Positions 50,641 to 60,221 are shown, counted from the first letter of the stretch. The stretch: DNA of 64,000 nucleotides from Granulicella arctica (GCF_025685605.1 NZ_JAGTUT010000001.1:124001-188000), one strand, 5' to 3'. Notes: generated by a model not told the origin, from the sequence alone. A program made the numbers and translations.

Positions 50641-52367
50641 TAAAAGCCACAGATTACGTTGCACGGTATCTCTACAGCCGGGGTGTTCGCACAGTCTTTG
50701 AGCTTCCCGGAGGTATGATCACGCACCTGCTCAACTCGCTCTACGAGTTCGAAAAGATCCGCGTTCTCAGCGTGCATCACGAGCAAGCTGCGGCCTTCGC
50801 CGCCGACGCCGCTGGACGCATTACCGGTGTTCCCGGAGTAGCGATGGCTACCAGCGGACCGGGTGCGATCAACCTTCTCACGGGCATCGGAAGCTGTCAC
50901 TTCGACTCGTCGCCGGCCGTCTTCATCACTGGCCAGGTTAATCGACACGAGCTTCGCGGCGATCGCGCCATTCGCCAGCTCGGTTTTCAGGAGAGCGATA
51001 TCGTCTCGATGTCGACACCGATCACCAAGGCATCGTGGCAGGTTCGTACCCCGGAAGAACTGCCGGAGGTTCTGAAGAACGCCTTCGATCTCGCAGTCGC
51101 CGGGCGACCGGGCCCAGTTCTGGTCGATATCCCCATGGATATCCAGAACTCCATGCTTGACGTTCCAGATCCTCTGGAAGATCCCGGTACTGGAGCCGTC
51201 GCCAGCTCCATCGACCCGCTCCAATGGGAGCAGCTAAGCGATGCGCTCAAGGGAGCTAAGAAGCCACTTGTCCTTGCAGGAGCCGGCATTCGTGCCGGCA
51301 ATGCTCTGGAAGAGTTCCATGCTTTCGTACGGAAGCTCGGTCTCCCCGTCGTCAACTCGCTGCTGGCTGTGGATGTCATGCCGTATGGCGATCCGTTGCG
51401 AGTCGGAATGATCGGCAGCTATGCCAATCGGTGGGCGAACCATGCGCTCGCCTCAAGCGATCTGCTCATCGTCCTCGGCAGCCGTCTGGATATTCGCCAG
51501 ACCGGAAACGACACCTCCTTCTTCAAGGGCGACCGCGTCATCGTTCATGTGGACTGTGAGACCGGTGAGATCAATAACCGCATCCCCGGATGTGTTGCAA
51601 TCGTCTCCGAGTTGCGGCCATTTCTAAAGGCTGCTGCAGAGCAGCTTGGCGATCTGGCGCACACCGATTGGACCCCATGGATTGACGAGATAACCGCGTT
51701 ACGTGAGAAATTCGACGATCGCCTTGAACTTGGTACAGCGACTGGCATCAACCCGAATGTCTTTATGCACCAGCTTTCGGCTGCGTCGCATCAAGCTGGC
51801 GCATACCTCGTGGATGTCGGGCAGCACCAGATGTGGGCCGCTCAGTCCATCGAAGTACAGGCAGATCAGCGATGGCTGACCTCAGGCGGCATGGGTTCCA
51901 TGGGATTCGCATTACCTGCAGCGCTCGGCGCTGCTGTCGCATTGGCTCCTCGACCAGTCGTCGTCATAGCCGGTGATGGAGCCTTTCAATGCAACATCCA
52001 GGAGTTGCAGACGATCGTACGTAATCGGCTTCCCGTCAAGATCATCGTCGTCAACAATCATTGCCACGGTATGGTGCGTCAGTTCCAGCAAAGTTACTTC
52101 AAGGAACAATATCAGTCGACCTTGTGGGGATACAGTACACCGGACTTCGCACGGGTTGCTGAGGCTTTTGGCATCCGCGGCGTCAGCATCCGTAACGAGG
52201 GTGAAGTGGCCGAGGGTCTGCGTGCTCTCTGGGAAGACCCGAGCGAACCCGTCCTGATCGACCTGACCATCGATACCTTCACCAATGTCTATCCAAAGAT
52301 TGCCTTCGGCCGCCCCCTCACCGAGATGGAGCCCGACGCGCAACCAATCGCGATGGAAAGCACCTAG
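50637..52367 (+). CDS. thiamine-diphosphate-dependent, acetolactate-synthase-like enzyme (YerE-like candidate)
   Basis: 576 residues with the three domains of the TPP/acetolactate synthase family: N-terminal Pyr domain with catalytic Glu49 (HHEQAAAFAADAAGR), a central FAD-binding-like domain, and the C-terminal TPP motif GDGAFQCNIQELQTI...VVNN (from Gly446). In metabolism this family makes acetolactate, but here it is coupled (GTGA, 50637-50640) to CDP-3,6-dideoxysugar genes. YerE, a member of the same family, adds an acetyl branch from pyruvate to CDP-4-keto-3,6-dideoxyglucose in yersiniose synthesis; that is the best explanation of its place. Family certain, substrate inferred. Confidence 0.82.
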   Translation: MIKATDYVARYLYSRGVRTVFELPGGMITHLLNSLYEFEKIRVLSVHHEQAAAFAADAAGRITGVPGVAMATSGPGAINLLTGIGSCHFDSSPAVFITGQVNRHELRGDRAIRQLGFQESDIVSMSTPITKASWQVRTPEELPEVLKNAFDLAVAGRPGPVLVDIPMDIQNSMLDVPDPLEDPGTGAVASSIDPLQWEQLSDALKGAKKPLVLAGAGIRAGNALEEFHAFVRKLGLPVVNSLLAVDVMPYGDPLRVGMIGSYANRWANHALASSDLLIVLGSRLDIRQTGNDTSFFKGDRVIVHVDCETGEINNRIPGCVAIVSELRPFLKAAAEQLGDLAHTDWTPWIDEITALREKFDDRLELGTATGINPNVFMHQLSAASHQAGAYLVDVGQHQMWAAQSIEVQADQRWLTSGGMGSMGFALPAALGAAVALAPRPVVVIAGDGAFQCNIQELQTIVRNRLPVKIIVVNNHCHGMVRQFQQSYFKEQYQSTLWGYSTPDFARVAEAFGIRGVSIRNEGEVAEGLRALWEDPSEPVLIDLTIDTFTNVYPKIAFGRPLTEMEPDAQPIAMEST

Positions 52368-52440
52368 CCTGTAGAAGTCGGCATGGACACCATTTGGTTC
52401 CATGCCACAGAACACTCGCCCGCACTTCAAGGACGTCACG

Positions 52441-53958
52441 ATGCAGCAGGAACCGGCGGCAGAAGATAGGTTTGTCAGCTCCGGTCGAATGATTCTGAGC
52501 GTCATTCTGTGTGCGGCGGCCCTCTTCTTCGCCTATAGAACCATAGGCTGGCGCTGGATGCACGACGAATCCATCATGCACTACGTCAACTTTCTGATGG
52601 ATCACGGCAAAGTTCCATATAAAGACATCGTCGACCTGAACATGCCCGGCTCTTACTTCATAGACGGCTGGGCTATCCGTCTATTTGGCACAGGCGATCT
52701 CGGCTGGCGCTTCTACGAGTTCTCGCTGCTGGCTTGCCTCACAACCTCCATGATCGTCATAGCGTGGCCGTACGACTGGTTTGCAGGCCTCTTCGCCGGA
52801 GTCTTATTCGTCCTGGCGCATGCGTTCGAGGGGCCTGACGATGCCGCTCAGCGGGATGAGATCATGACCGTCCTCGTAATGTTCGGCTATGCCATGCTCT
52901 TCTTGGCGTTACGCATGCGAAGACCCATCCTAATGCTCCCTTTCGGAGTGCTTCTTGGTCTGGCAGCTTCGCTCAAGCCCACCGCCGTCCCTCTTGGGAT
53001 TGTGCTGATCTCCATGGCCGCCTTCGAGGTAAGAAGAAGACGGGAGGCTATGGGTTCCTATCTGGGTATTGGGCTTGCGGGTCTCCTCGGCGGATACTGC
53101 GTCACGCTCGGCTTCCTTTTGCAGAAGCACGCTTTCGGAGCCTTCCTTGGCCTGATCGGCCGGCTGGTTCCCTACTACGCAGGCCTCGGGCATATGAGCT
53201 ACATGACTCTTGCCCCGACGCTGTTTTCCGTCCGTGCGCTGATCGTCCTGCTTCCGATCGCGATCATTCTTACCATTGTGAATACAGACTGGAAAAACTG
53301 GGAGCGGTGGGCGCTCGCTCTAGGCATCTGCTTTGGTCTGCTATCGTACTTCTCCCAACGAAAAGGTTTTCATTACCATCGCTATCCCTTCCTCGCCTTT
53401 GTTTTCCTGTGGATCGGCCTGGAGTTTGTGCGGGCCGTGCAGAAGAAGGGATGGGTTCGGGTGTTCGGCGCGACTGGCATCCTTCTCGGTGTTCTCTACG
53501 TCGTTCCTGTGTACGCTCTTCGACTGAACGCAAAACCATCTACGATCGACCTCCCTGACACCCTGGAGCGCGATCTTACAAGTCTGGGCGTGGCGAAGCT
53601 GCAAAATCAGGTCCAATGTATGGACCTTGTAAGTGGCTGTCTGAACGCCCTCTATCGCCTCGATCTCGTGCAGTACTCCGGATACATCGGCGACTACATG
53701 TTCTTTCCGCCGCGAGGAGTCTCTGCCTCCCAATATGATCATCGCGTTCTCCAGGATGCTTTCTCCGCGGCTCCCCCTAAGGTGATCGTGGTCACAAGCC
53801 AGTGGCTCGGTGAAGACAATTCGTTTGACAAGATAGACCAGTGGTCGCAGTTCGCAAGCTACCTCAACATCCACTACTCACTGAGCATAGCCAGAAACTT
53901 CGGTCCTCGCGATTACATGGTGAACTACCGAATCTATGTTCTAAAAGGTGCTTTCTAG
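52441..53958 (+). CDS. GT-C-type membrane glycosyltransferase (ArnT/PMT-like)
   Basis: 505 residues with about eleven transmembrane helices and an early periplasmic loop holding the acidic pair of GT-C enzymes (WRWMHDESIMHYVNF), followed by a C-terminal soluble part of about 130 residues. Such enzymes take sugar from undecaprenyl/polyprenyl phosphate outside the membrane and attach it to lipid A, glycan or protein. ATG 52441 has AAGGACG upstream; ATG 52402 gives 13 more residues but no ribosome site. Follows the TPP enzyme by 73 bases on the same strand; probably uses sugars of this cluster. Confidence 0.78.
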   Translation: MQQEPAAEDRFVSSGRMILSVILCAAALFFAYRTIGWRWMHDESIMHYVNFLMDHGKVPYKDIVDLNMPGSYFIDGWAIRLFGTGDLGWRFYEFSLLACLTTSMIVIAWPYDWFAGLFAGVLFVLAHAFEGPDDAAQRDEIMTVLVMFGYAMLFLALRMRRPILMLPFGVLLGLAASLKPTAVPLGIVLISMAAFEVRRRREAMGSYLGIGLAGLLGGYCVTLGFLLQKHAFGAFLGLIGRLVPYYAGLGHMSYMTLAPTLFSVRALIVLLPIAIILTIVNTDWKNWERWALALGICFGLLSYFSQRKGFHYHRYPFLAFVFLWIGLEFVRAVQKKGWVRVFGATGILLGVLYVVPVYALRLNAKPSTIDLPDTLERDLTSLGVAKLQNQVQCMDLVSGCLNALYRLDLVQYSGYIGDYMFFPPRGVSASQYDHRVLQDAFSAAPPKVIVVTSQWLGEDNSFDKIDQWSQFASYLNIHYSLSIARNFGPRDYMVNYRIYVLKGAF

Positions 53959-54066
53959 TCCTCGTAACGTTCCGGCACATCCTCGCGTCACAATGGCAAA
54001 GCCTGCAGCTAGCCGAGTTCGAAGACCAAAGGTATCATTCGAGAGGAAGCGAAAGGAGTCCTAACT

Positions 54067-54633
54067 ATGCCTCGCATCTCTCGACTCAAGCGCGATGAGG
54101 TTTCATCCTCGACCAGCGTTATCTACGATCGGTACCTCCGCGATCGTGGCAACGTCCCGAATATGTTCCGCACCATGGCTCATCGCCCTGAAATATTCCA
54201 GACAATCATCGCCCATCTCGAGGCAGTGCTGAAGACAGGCACACTCTCCACGGCGTTGAAGGAACTGGTGATCGTACGCACATCGCAGTTGAATCAGACA
54301 CCCTATTGCCTTGCATCGCACACAACAATCGCGCGGCGTCTAGGCTGGACGGACGACCAGATAATTGCCTTGGAAAACGCCGCCGGAAGCGATGCCTTCA
54401 CCGAGGCGGAGAAGGTCGCGATCCACCTTGCTGAGGTAATGACGCTCAACGCTCACGGATACACTGAGGCAGACTTCAAGCGCCTCCGCAGCTTCTACGA
54501 CGAAGGTGAAGTCGTCGAGTTGATGGCCGCGATCGGTCTCTTCAACTACTTCAACCGCTTCAACGATCTGCTCGAGATGGAGCCGACCCAGCCTGCGAGC
54601 GCAGAAGAGCTCGCAACCATCGGTGCTGCATAG
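54067..54633 (+). CDS. carboxymuconolactone decarboxylase / AhpD-like protein
   Basis: 188 residues, all-helical CMD fold. The region LKELVIVRTSQLNQTPYCLASHTTIARRLG is the AhpD-like core, but the redox CxxC motif has lost its first cysteine (Thr-Pro-Tyr-Cys). Classical alkylhydroperoxidase activity is therefore doubtful, while the second Cys and the His remain. AAGGAG precedes ATG 54067. Its stop is directly next to the stop of the convergent CAP gene. Confidence 0.85.
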   Translation: MPRISRLKRDEVSSSTSVIYDRYLRDRGNVPNMFRTMAHRPEIFQTIIAHLEAVLKTGTLSTALKELVIVRTSQLNQTPYCLASHTTIARRLGWTDDQIIALENAAGSDAFTEAEKVAIHLAEVMTLNAHGYTEADFKRLRSFYDEGEVVELMAAIGLFNYFNRFNDLLEMEPTQPASAEELATIGAA

Positions 54634-55395
54634 CTACGGGTAGAGAACCACAGCAATACTGTAGGTACTGAAAGCACCCGCGCCCCGCGAGGAACATGCC
54701 CCCACGGACGCCTGATGATCCTGAGCCAGCGCGAGACGCTCCTTCAACTTGCTTGGCAGCGTCGAGATATCGCCCGTCGTGTAGCGAACGACGAACGATG
54801 GTTGCTGGTCGCCGGCATACCCCGCGGACATGGCGCACGTCTTTCGAGCATTTGCGTCCGGCACCAAATCAAGACCGGCACGATCGAGCAGCAGCCCGAC
54901 AGCACCCTCCTGCTCAGCAAGCGTCAGGCTCTGGACCGTGCTCTGAAAGTCCTCCACCGCGTAGAGCTGCCCATTGCGCACCAGCACAGCGATCCCAATC
55001 GCATCAACGTCCGGATCAAGGATGTTAGCCCGATGTCCGGGAGAATGCATCCACGCATCGTGCAGAATCACGGCAGTCGGCCCTTCGGCAACATTCTCCG
55101 TGATGCGGTCAAAGTGTGCTCCGGCCTGCGAACCGCGCGTCGACAATTCAGGCTCTCCACTGAAACGATGTGAAATGCTGCCATGCGCCGCCATCTGTCG
55201 CGCATGGGTCACAGCCGCCTGGACCAACGCTGAGTCAAGTCGAACGGGTCCGAGTTTTCGCAGGGCTCGCTCCTGATTTACCGCAGAAAGAAGGTACTGT
55301 TCCGCAACCGTGCTGGACTGCGCATACACCGGCGCGAATGACGCAGTTAGAAGTGCAAACCCAGCCAGCAACCGAAGATAACGCAGCGTACCCAT
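54634..55395 (-). CDS. secreted CAP/SCP-domain protein (YkwD-like)
   Basis: 253 residues: signal peptide MGTLRYLRLLAGFALLTASFAPVYAQ, a CAP domain at about 30-145 (LLSAVNQERALRKLGPVRLD, VTHARQMAAHGSISHRFSG, ENVAEG, WMHSPGHRANILDP, the family His/Glu cavity residues), then about 100 residues of a second, unassigned region. Bacterial CAP proteins are envelope proteins of mostly unknown role. The frame is open 28 codons upstream of ATG 55395, but only this start gives a signal peptide. Ends back to back with the AhpD-like gene. Confidence 0.84.
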   Translation of the reverse strand: MGTLRYLRLLAGFALLTASFAPVYAQSSTVAEQYLLSAVNQERALRKLGPVRLDSALVQAAVTHARQMAAHGSISHRFSGEPELSTRGSQAGAHFDRITENVAEGPTAVILHDAWMHSPGHRANILDPDVDAIGIAVLVRNGQLYAVEDFQSTVQSLTLAEQEGAVGLLLDRAGLDLVPDANARKTCAMSAGYAGDQQPSFVVRYTTGDISTLPSKLKERLALAQDHQASVGACSSRGAGAFSTYSIAVVLYP

Positions 55396-55447
55396 ACTTC
55401 GATTAGACACGACAGCGTCGGCCAAGTCGCTGTGCCTTAACTGAAGG

Positions 55448-56422
55448 TCACTGTGCCGCAAACTGCGACTGAACAGCATTCCACGTCAGCCGAATTCCCT
55501 GCTCAAGATTTATAGTGTGCTTCCAGCCAAGATCGTGAAGACGGGTGACATCGAGCAGTTTGCGAGGCGTTCCGTCCGGCTTGCTTGTATCAAAGATCAA
55601 TCTGCCCTCGAAGCCCAGCACGCGGCAAATTGTCTCGGCAAGCTCGCGAATCGTGACATCCTCACCCGTACCGATATTGATCAACGGCGGCACATCATCC
55701 AGCAGCAACGACCGAAAACGTGTCTCGTCGAGCAACATTAAAAAGATACACGCCGCAGCAAGATCTTCCGAGTACAGGAACTCCCGTCGCGGTGTGCCGC
55801 TACCCCAGACGATCAGCTCTTCCCTGCCCGCCCGTTGCGCCTCTGCCGTTTTTCGTATCAATGCAGGCAGCACATGCGAGTTGTTGAGGTCGAAGTTATC
55901 TCCCGGACCGTAAAGATTCGTCGGCATCGCAGCAAGATACTGCGTCCCAAACTGGCGGTTGTATGACCAGCATTGCTCGATCCCTGCAATCTTCGCAATC
56001 GCGTAGGGCCGGTTCGTTGGCTCAAGCGGGCCAGTAAGCAGGTACTCCTCACGAATTGGCTGCGGTGCGTTCTTTGGATAGATACAGCTCGATCCCAGAA
56101 AGAGCAGACGCTTTACACCCGCTGCATGACTGGCCTCGATGACATTGCTCTGGATAACCAGGTTTTCGCGAAAAAAGTCTGCCGGATACGTGTCGTTGGC
56201 AAGAATTCCCCCGACCTTAGCTGCCGCTAAAAAGACGTACTCAGGTTGTTCGGTTGCAAAGAAGCGAGAGACCGCAGCTTGATCGGTCAAATCAAGTTCT
56301 GCATGGCTCCTGACTATCAGCCTGGTGAAACCCTGCTCCTCAAGCCCACGTTGAAGCGCCGAACCGACTAATCCTCGATGTCCAGCAATGTAGATGCGCG
56401 CATCACGGGGAGGAGCGCTCAT
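55448..56422 (-). CDS. fcl: GDP-L-fucose synthase
   Basis: 324 residues, extended SDR with the specific residues of GDP-fucose synthase: [14 protein letters not shown] at the N-terminus, Cys113 in SSCIYPK, Tyr140/Lys144 in YAIAK, and His183 in [12 protein letters not shown]. It epimerises C3 and C5 and reduces C4 of GDP-4-keto-6-deoxymannose. ATG 56422 shares one base with the stop of the upstream gene (TGATG). The partner GDP-mannose 4,6-dehydratase (gmd) is not in the window, so it must be elsewhere. Confidence 0.92.
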   Translation of the reverse strand: MSAPPRDARIYIAGHRGLVGSALQRGLEEQGFTRLIVRSHAELDLTDQAAVSRFFATEQPEYVFLAAAKVGGILANDTYPADFFRENLVIQSNVIEASHAAGVKRLLFLGSSCIYPKNAPQPIREEYLLTGPLEPTNRPYAIAKIAGIEQCWSYNRQFGTQYLAAMPTNLYGPGDNFDLNNSHVLPALIRKTAEAQRAGREELIVWGSGTPRREFLYSEDLAAACIFLMLLDETRFRSLLLDDVPPLINIGTGEDVTIRELAETICRVLGFEGRLIFDTSKPDGTPRKLLDVTRLHDLGWKHTINLEQGIRLTWNAVQSQFAAQ

Positions 56423-57192
56423 CAGCCAGTGCGCAACATGGGCAGTTCGCTGCGATAGCGAAGCATAAGCCCAACCAGTTTGCGCGCCTCCCAATAACGT
56501 GGAACATAGCGCTTCGGCTCGGAGAGGCAGCGCATCAGCCATCCAAGATAGAAGCGGTCACCCCACATCGGAATCTGTACCTGGTCGCCGCTCAGGAATG
56601 CAATCGCTGCACCGATACAGTGGATCGCCGGCAGATAATCCAGATTCTGCTTCAGATAGAGTCCAAGACGTTCCTGCGTCCCGCCACCAATCGTCACGAT
56701 CACGTGCTGCGGACGCAGGCGGTTCAGCAGCGCAACGAGCTTGGGATCTTCCATCTCAGAACCGTACATCGGCGCCATGTAGACATAGTCCTGATCCACC
56801 ACAATCCCCGACTCAGCAAGCCATTTCAAATTCGTAGCTGCACTCTTCGGGCTTGCCATAATCCAGACGGTATTGCCGGTCTGCCGAACATCCGGCTCCT
56901 CCAGCAGTTCCTTCAGATATTCCAGTCCAGACAGTCGATAGAGTGAATCCCGCTCAATCAAATTCCAGATCAGCACCATCAGCGCAGAATCAGTGATCAC
57001 CAAGTCTGCACCGAGCAGCGCATCACGATACCCGATATCGCGGTCCATATCCTTGAGTGCGGGTGCAGCGGGAACGACTAGCAAACCACCGTGGCGAATC
57101 TTGGCTATCGCTTCGGCTGCGTTGCCATCAAAAAAGTTAACACCGAGAATCTTGCGAAAAACGTCTTCAGCGCCACCATTGATATTCTCCAT
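56422..57192 (-). CDS. WecG/TagA/CpsF-family glycosyltransferase
   Basis: 256 residues, typical length. Motifs: [20 protein letters not shown] (normally DG-MG), [15 protein letters not shown], and C-terminal [18 protein letters not shown] with the W-x-x-R-x-x-x-E-P-x-R-Y signature. The family transfers a sugar from a nucleotide donor to an undecaprenyl-diphosphate-linked acceptor at the inner membrane. Note ITDSALM in place of the usual acid-containing DGxG motif, a possible specificity change. ATG 57192 used; a TTG at 57219 would overlap nothing but lacks a better site. Between fcl and the epimerase in one operon. Confidence 0.84.
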   Translation of the reverse strand: MENINGGAEDVFRKILGVNFFDGNAAEAIAKIRHGGLLVVPAAPALKDMDRDIGYRDALLGADLVITDSALMVLIWNLIERDSLYRLSGLEYLKELLEEPDVRQTGNTVWIMASPKSAATNLKWLAESGIVVDQDYVYMAPMYGSEMEDPKLVALLNRLRPQHVIVTIGGGTQERLGLYLKQNLDYLPAIHCIGAAIAFLSGDQVQIPMWGDRFYLGWLMRCLSEPKRYVPRYWEARKLVGLMLRYRSELPMLRTG

Positions 57193-57219
57193 CGTCACCC
57201 TGCTCCCAAAGAATGGCAA

Positions 57220-58209
57220 CTACTTTGAAACTCCCGCAAGCATCTCGTTTTCGATCCAGGCATAGGTCTTCGCCATACCGTCACGTAGCTTGATCGACGG
57301 TTCCCAACCGAGCTTCTCAAGGATCAACGTGTTGTCGCTGTTGCGCCCGTTGACGCCCTTAGGAGCGCTAAGATTGTAGTTGCGCTTTAGCTTAATCCCG
57401 GCAATATCCTCAACGATATCGACGAGTTGGTTGATCGAGACAAGCTCGCTCGAACCGAGATTCAGCGGCTCGTGGATGTCGCTCTCATAGATCAACTGGG
57501 TGCCCTTGACGCAATCATCGATATACATGAAGCTGCGCGTCTGATGCCCATCGCCCCAGATCTCAATCTCGTGTTTGCCGCTATGCTTGGCTTCAAGAAT
57601 CTTGCGACACATCGCCGCTGGAGCCTTCTCTCGACCACCATCCCAGGTCCCGTTAGGGCCGTAAACGTTGTGGTAACGCGCCACACGGCACTGCAGGCCA
57701 TAATCTTCTTCAAAGTGACGGCACATCCGCTCGCTGAACAGCTTCTCCCAGCCATAGCCATCTTCGGGAAGAGCCGGATAGGCGTCTTCTTCCTTCAGCG
57801 CCACGACATCAGGATTGGTCTGCTTCTCGCCGTTGTACACACACGCGGAGGAGGAATAGAAGAACCGCTCGACTCCCTTTTCGCGTGCTGCCATCAGCAT
57901 GTGCGTATTCGTAAGCACACTCAGCATGCACAGCGCCTTGTTGTTCTCGATAAAGCCCATTCCGCCCATATCGGCAGCGAGTTGGTAGACAGCTGTTGTG
58001 CCCTCTGCAGCAGTCATGCAATGCTCTTTGTCCTTCAAGTCGATGGCAAGGTTTTCTACTCCACTCGTCACCTGGTACCACTCATCGAGCGGCTTGATAT
58101 CGACGGCGCGGATCACATCTACACCATCGGCGATAAGGCTCTTGACGAGATGACCGCCGATGAAACCGCCCGCTCCGCAGACTACCGCTTTCTCTTTCTT
58201 GTGGTTCAT
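57220..58209 (-). CDS. GDP-mannose 3,5-epimerase-like extended SDR
   Basis: 329 residues. The sequence closely follows plant-type GDP-mannose 3,5-epimerase: CGAGGFIGGHL, LAADMGGMGFIENN, SSACVY with Cys123, YGWEK (Tyr152/Lys156), NVYGPNGTWDGGREKAPAA with Lys195, and NGRNSDNTLI. These include the cysteine and lysine used for double epimerisation. The expected product is GDP-L-galactose or GDP-L-gulose. AGGAG lies 8 bases before ATG 58209. First gene of the operon with a WecG-type transferase and fcl, so the cell probably builds L-sugars from GDP-mannose. Confidence 0.86.
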   Translation of the reverse strand: MNHKKEKAVVCGAGGFIGGHLVKSLIADGVDVIRAVDIKPLDEWYQVTSGVENLAIDLKDKEHCMTAAEGTTAVYQLAADMGGMGFIENNKALCMLSVLTNTHMLMAAREKGVERFFYSSSACVYNGEKQTNPDVVALKEEDAYPALPEDGYGWEKLFSERMCRHFEEDYGLQCRVARYHNVYGPNGTWDGGREKAPAAMCRKILEAKHSGKHEIEIWGDGHQTRSFMYIDDCVKGTQLIYESDIHEPLNLGSSELVSINQLVDIVEDIAGIKLKRNYNLSAPKGVNGRNSDNTLILEKLGWEPSIKLRDGMAKTYAWIENEMLAGVSK

Positions 58210-58362
58210 GCAAGACTCCTGTGCTGTTTGGGACGCTAACCTAAGTGTATCAGTGACTCATCCTCCGATAATGCCAAAAGTGCCACCGAATGGGGATACT
58301 GAGCAATTCTGCACATCTCGAAGGCTTGCATTCCAAGTGCTGTCACGTCATCCTCAGAAAGG

Positions 58363-59232
58363 ATGATCGGCTACAAAAAGATATTCATAACGCGTTGGAT
58401 GCAAAACATCCGACAACAACCGCTGGCCGCCGCAGGCATTCTCCTGCTGGCTGGCTTCGTGCTCTGCGCCATCTTCGCTCCACTGCTCGCTCCAGCCGAT
58501 CCAGCGCAGCTCAACCTGACCAATCGGCTCCTCGGCCCTTCAGCTCTTCACTGGTTCGGCACCGATGAGCTTGGACGCGACACTCTCTCGCGCATCCTCT
58601 TTGGAGCCCGCATCTCGATGATCGTCGCTGTCAGCGTCGTCGGACTTTCGCTCTCCGTCGGGCTCGTCCTCGGATGTCTCGCCGGCTTTTATGGTGGCTG
58701 GACTGATACCGTCGTCAACATCTACGTCTTAAACGCCTTCCTGGCGCTTCCTGGCATTCTGCTCGCCATCGCATTTGTGGCCTTCCTTGGTCCAGGACTT
58801 GGGAATCTGATCCTCGCGCTCGCTATCTCAGGATGGGTCGGCTACGCGCGGCTCGTCCGAGCACAGGTGATGGCGATCAAGGAGCGGGAGTTCGTCGAGG
58901 CGGCGAAGGCTCTCGGCGCATCCGATCTGCGGGTTGTCTGTCGCCACATCCTGCCTAACATCCTTCAACCGCTCATTGTGCAGGCGGCGATCGGCATGGC
59001 TGGAGCAGTGCTCGCTGAGGCGACGCTCAGCTTCCTGGGTCTCGGCATTCCGGCTCCTGCGGCAAGCTGGGGATCGATGCTGAACGACGCCCGATCGCAC
59101 CTCTTCGACTCGCCGCATCTCGTCTTCTTCCCGGCGATGGCCGTGATGCTGAGCGTGCTCTCCTTCAACTTCATTGGCGATGCGCTGCGCGACTACCTCG
59201 ATCCGCGAGCCAGGTTGCACTCCGGTCTGTAG
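58363..59232 (+). CDS. ABC transporter permease, DppC/OppC type
   Basis: 289 residues with six transmembrane helices. The N-terminal DELGRDTLSRILFGARISM and the coupling-helix EAA loop (EFVEAAKALGASDLRVVCRHILPN) are diagnostic of DppC/GsiD permeases of di-/oligopeptide ABC importers. Normally it follows a DppB gene; here the DppB-type gene is at 61640-62584 on the other strand, and no binding protein or ATPases are in the window. ATG 58363 has a short AAAGG site; ATG 58399 is an alternative. Confidence 0.88.
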   Translation: MIGYKKIFITRWMQNIRQQPLAAAGILLLAGFVLCAIFAPLLAPADPAQLNLTNRLLGPSALHWFGTDELGRDTLSRILFGARISMIVAVSVVGLSLSVGLVLGCLAGFYGGWTDTVVNIYVLNAFLALPGILLAIAFVAFLGPGLGNLILALAISGWVGYARLVRAQVMAIKEREFVEAAKALGASDLRVVCRHILPNILQPLIVQAAIGMAGAVLAEATLSFLGLGIPAPAASWGSMLNDARSHLFDSPHLVFFPAMAVMLSVLSFNFIGDALRDYLDPRARLHSGL

Positions 59233-59274
59233 CGTGCTCGCGTATGCTTGCCTCTGAGGCAATAAGGAGCACGT

Positions 59275-59757
59275 ATGCGCAAGAGTATCGTTACACCCAC
59301 AGCCGTAACCGCCGTTCCGATCGGCGATCTCTGGCGTGATCTGGAGCGCATTGCACGGGTCGAGATGACCTCGGAGGATGCAGCCTTTCCCATCGAGAAC
59401 GCAATCGCCCGGAAGTCTACGACTGGCTGGAGAGCGTCGAGCGTCGGTCCGCAGGTCATTCGGCTGCACTTCGACGAGCCTCAGGCGATCAAGCGGATTC
59501 AGCTCCACTTCGTCGACCGCACCGCGGAGCGCTCGCAGGAGTTTGCCGTCTTCGCGAACGGCAGCGACGGAACGATGCGCGAGGTCGTAAGACAGCAGTG
59601 GAACTTCAGCCCGAGCGGAACGACCGAGGAGCTTGAGGAATACGCACTTACGCTTGCTGGAGTGACCGTTCTCGAGCTACAGATTGATCCCGATCGCAGT
59701 CACAATCCCGCGGACAGCAAGAATTATGCCTCGCTGATGAGCCTGAAGATCGCCTGA
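59275..59757 (+). CDS. small F5/8-type C (discoidin-like) domain protein
   Basis: 160 residues without a signal peptide. NAIARKSTTGWRASSVGPQVIRLHFDEPQAIKRIQLHFVD and EFAVFANGSDGTMREVVRQQWNFS follow the pattern of a discoidin/F5-8 C jelly-roll (a binding domain), and the end VLELQIDPDRSHNPADSKNYASL fits the last strands. Probably binds a glycan or other ligand; target unknown. AAGGAG before ATG 59275. Stop and next start share one base (TGATG). Confidence 0.7.
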   Translation: MRKSIVTPTAVTAVPIGDLWRDLERIARVEMTSEDAAFPIENAIARKSTTGWRASSVGPQVIRLHFDEPQAIKRIQLHFVDRTAERSQEFAVFANGSDGTMREVVRQQWNFSPSGTTEELEEYALTLAGVTVLELQIDPDRSHNPADSKNYASLMSLKIA

Positions 59758-60218
59758 TGCTGGTCGGCGTGATCTCCGATACGCATGGTCTTCTGCGGCC
59801 CGAAGCTGTTGCCGCACTACGTGATGCCAAAGTCGCTCACATCCTCCACGCGGGCGATGTGGGCAACTTTGACATCCTCGATACGCTCCGAGCGATTGCA
59901 CCGGTAACCGCGATTCGCGGCAACATCGATCTGCATGGCCAATGCGCCGAACTGCCTGCGACTGAGGCCATCGAGCTTGATAGCGCGCTCTTCTACCTCG
60001 TCCATTCCGTCCACGATCTTGATGTAAATCCAGTTGCGGCGCAGCTTGCGGCTGTCGTCAGCGGACACTCGCATCAGCCCGGCTTCGAAATGCGCGATGG
60101 CGTGCTTTACCTCAATCCGGGAAGCGCTGGACCACGCCGCTTCAAGCTTCCGGTGACGCTTGCGTTCGTAGAAATTGATGGTGGCGTTCTGACGCCGACG
60201 ATCCTTCCCCTCCTCTAG
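59757..60218 (+). CDS. metallophosphoesterase, YfcE/MJ0936 type
   Basis: 153 residues, full length for the family. Metal-binding motifs in order: ISDTHGL (D-x-H), HAGDVGN (GD), RGNID (GN), VHDLDVN (H), SGHSHQP (GHxH). The family hydrolyses phosphodiesters in vitro; the physiological substrate is unknown. Start overlaps the stop of the discoidin-like gene by one base. Confidence 0.9.
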   Translation: MLVGVISDTHGLLRPEAVAALRDAKVAHILHAGDVGNFDILDTLRAIAPVTAIRGNIDLHGQCAELPATEAIELDSALFYLVHSVHDLDVNPVAAQLAAVVSGHSHQPGFEMRDGVLYLNPGSAGPRRFKLPVTLAFVEIDGGVLTPTILPLL

Positions 60219-60221
60219 ACG

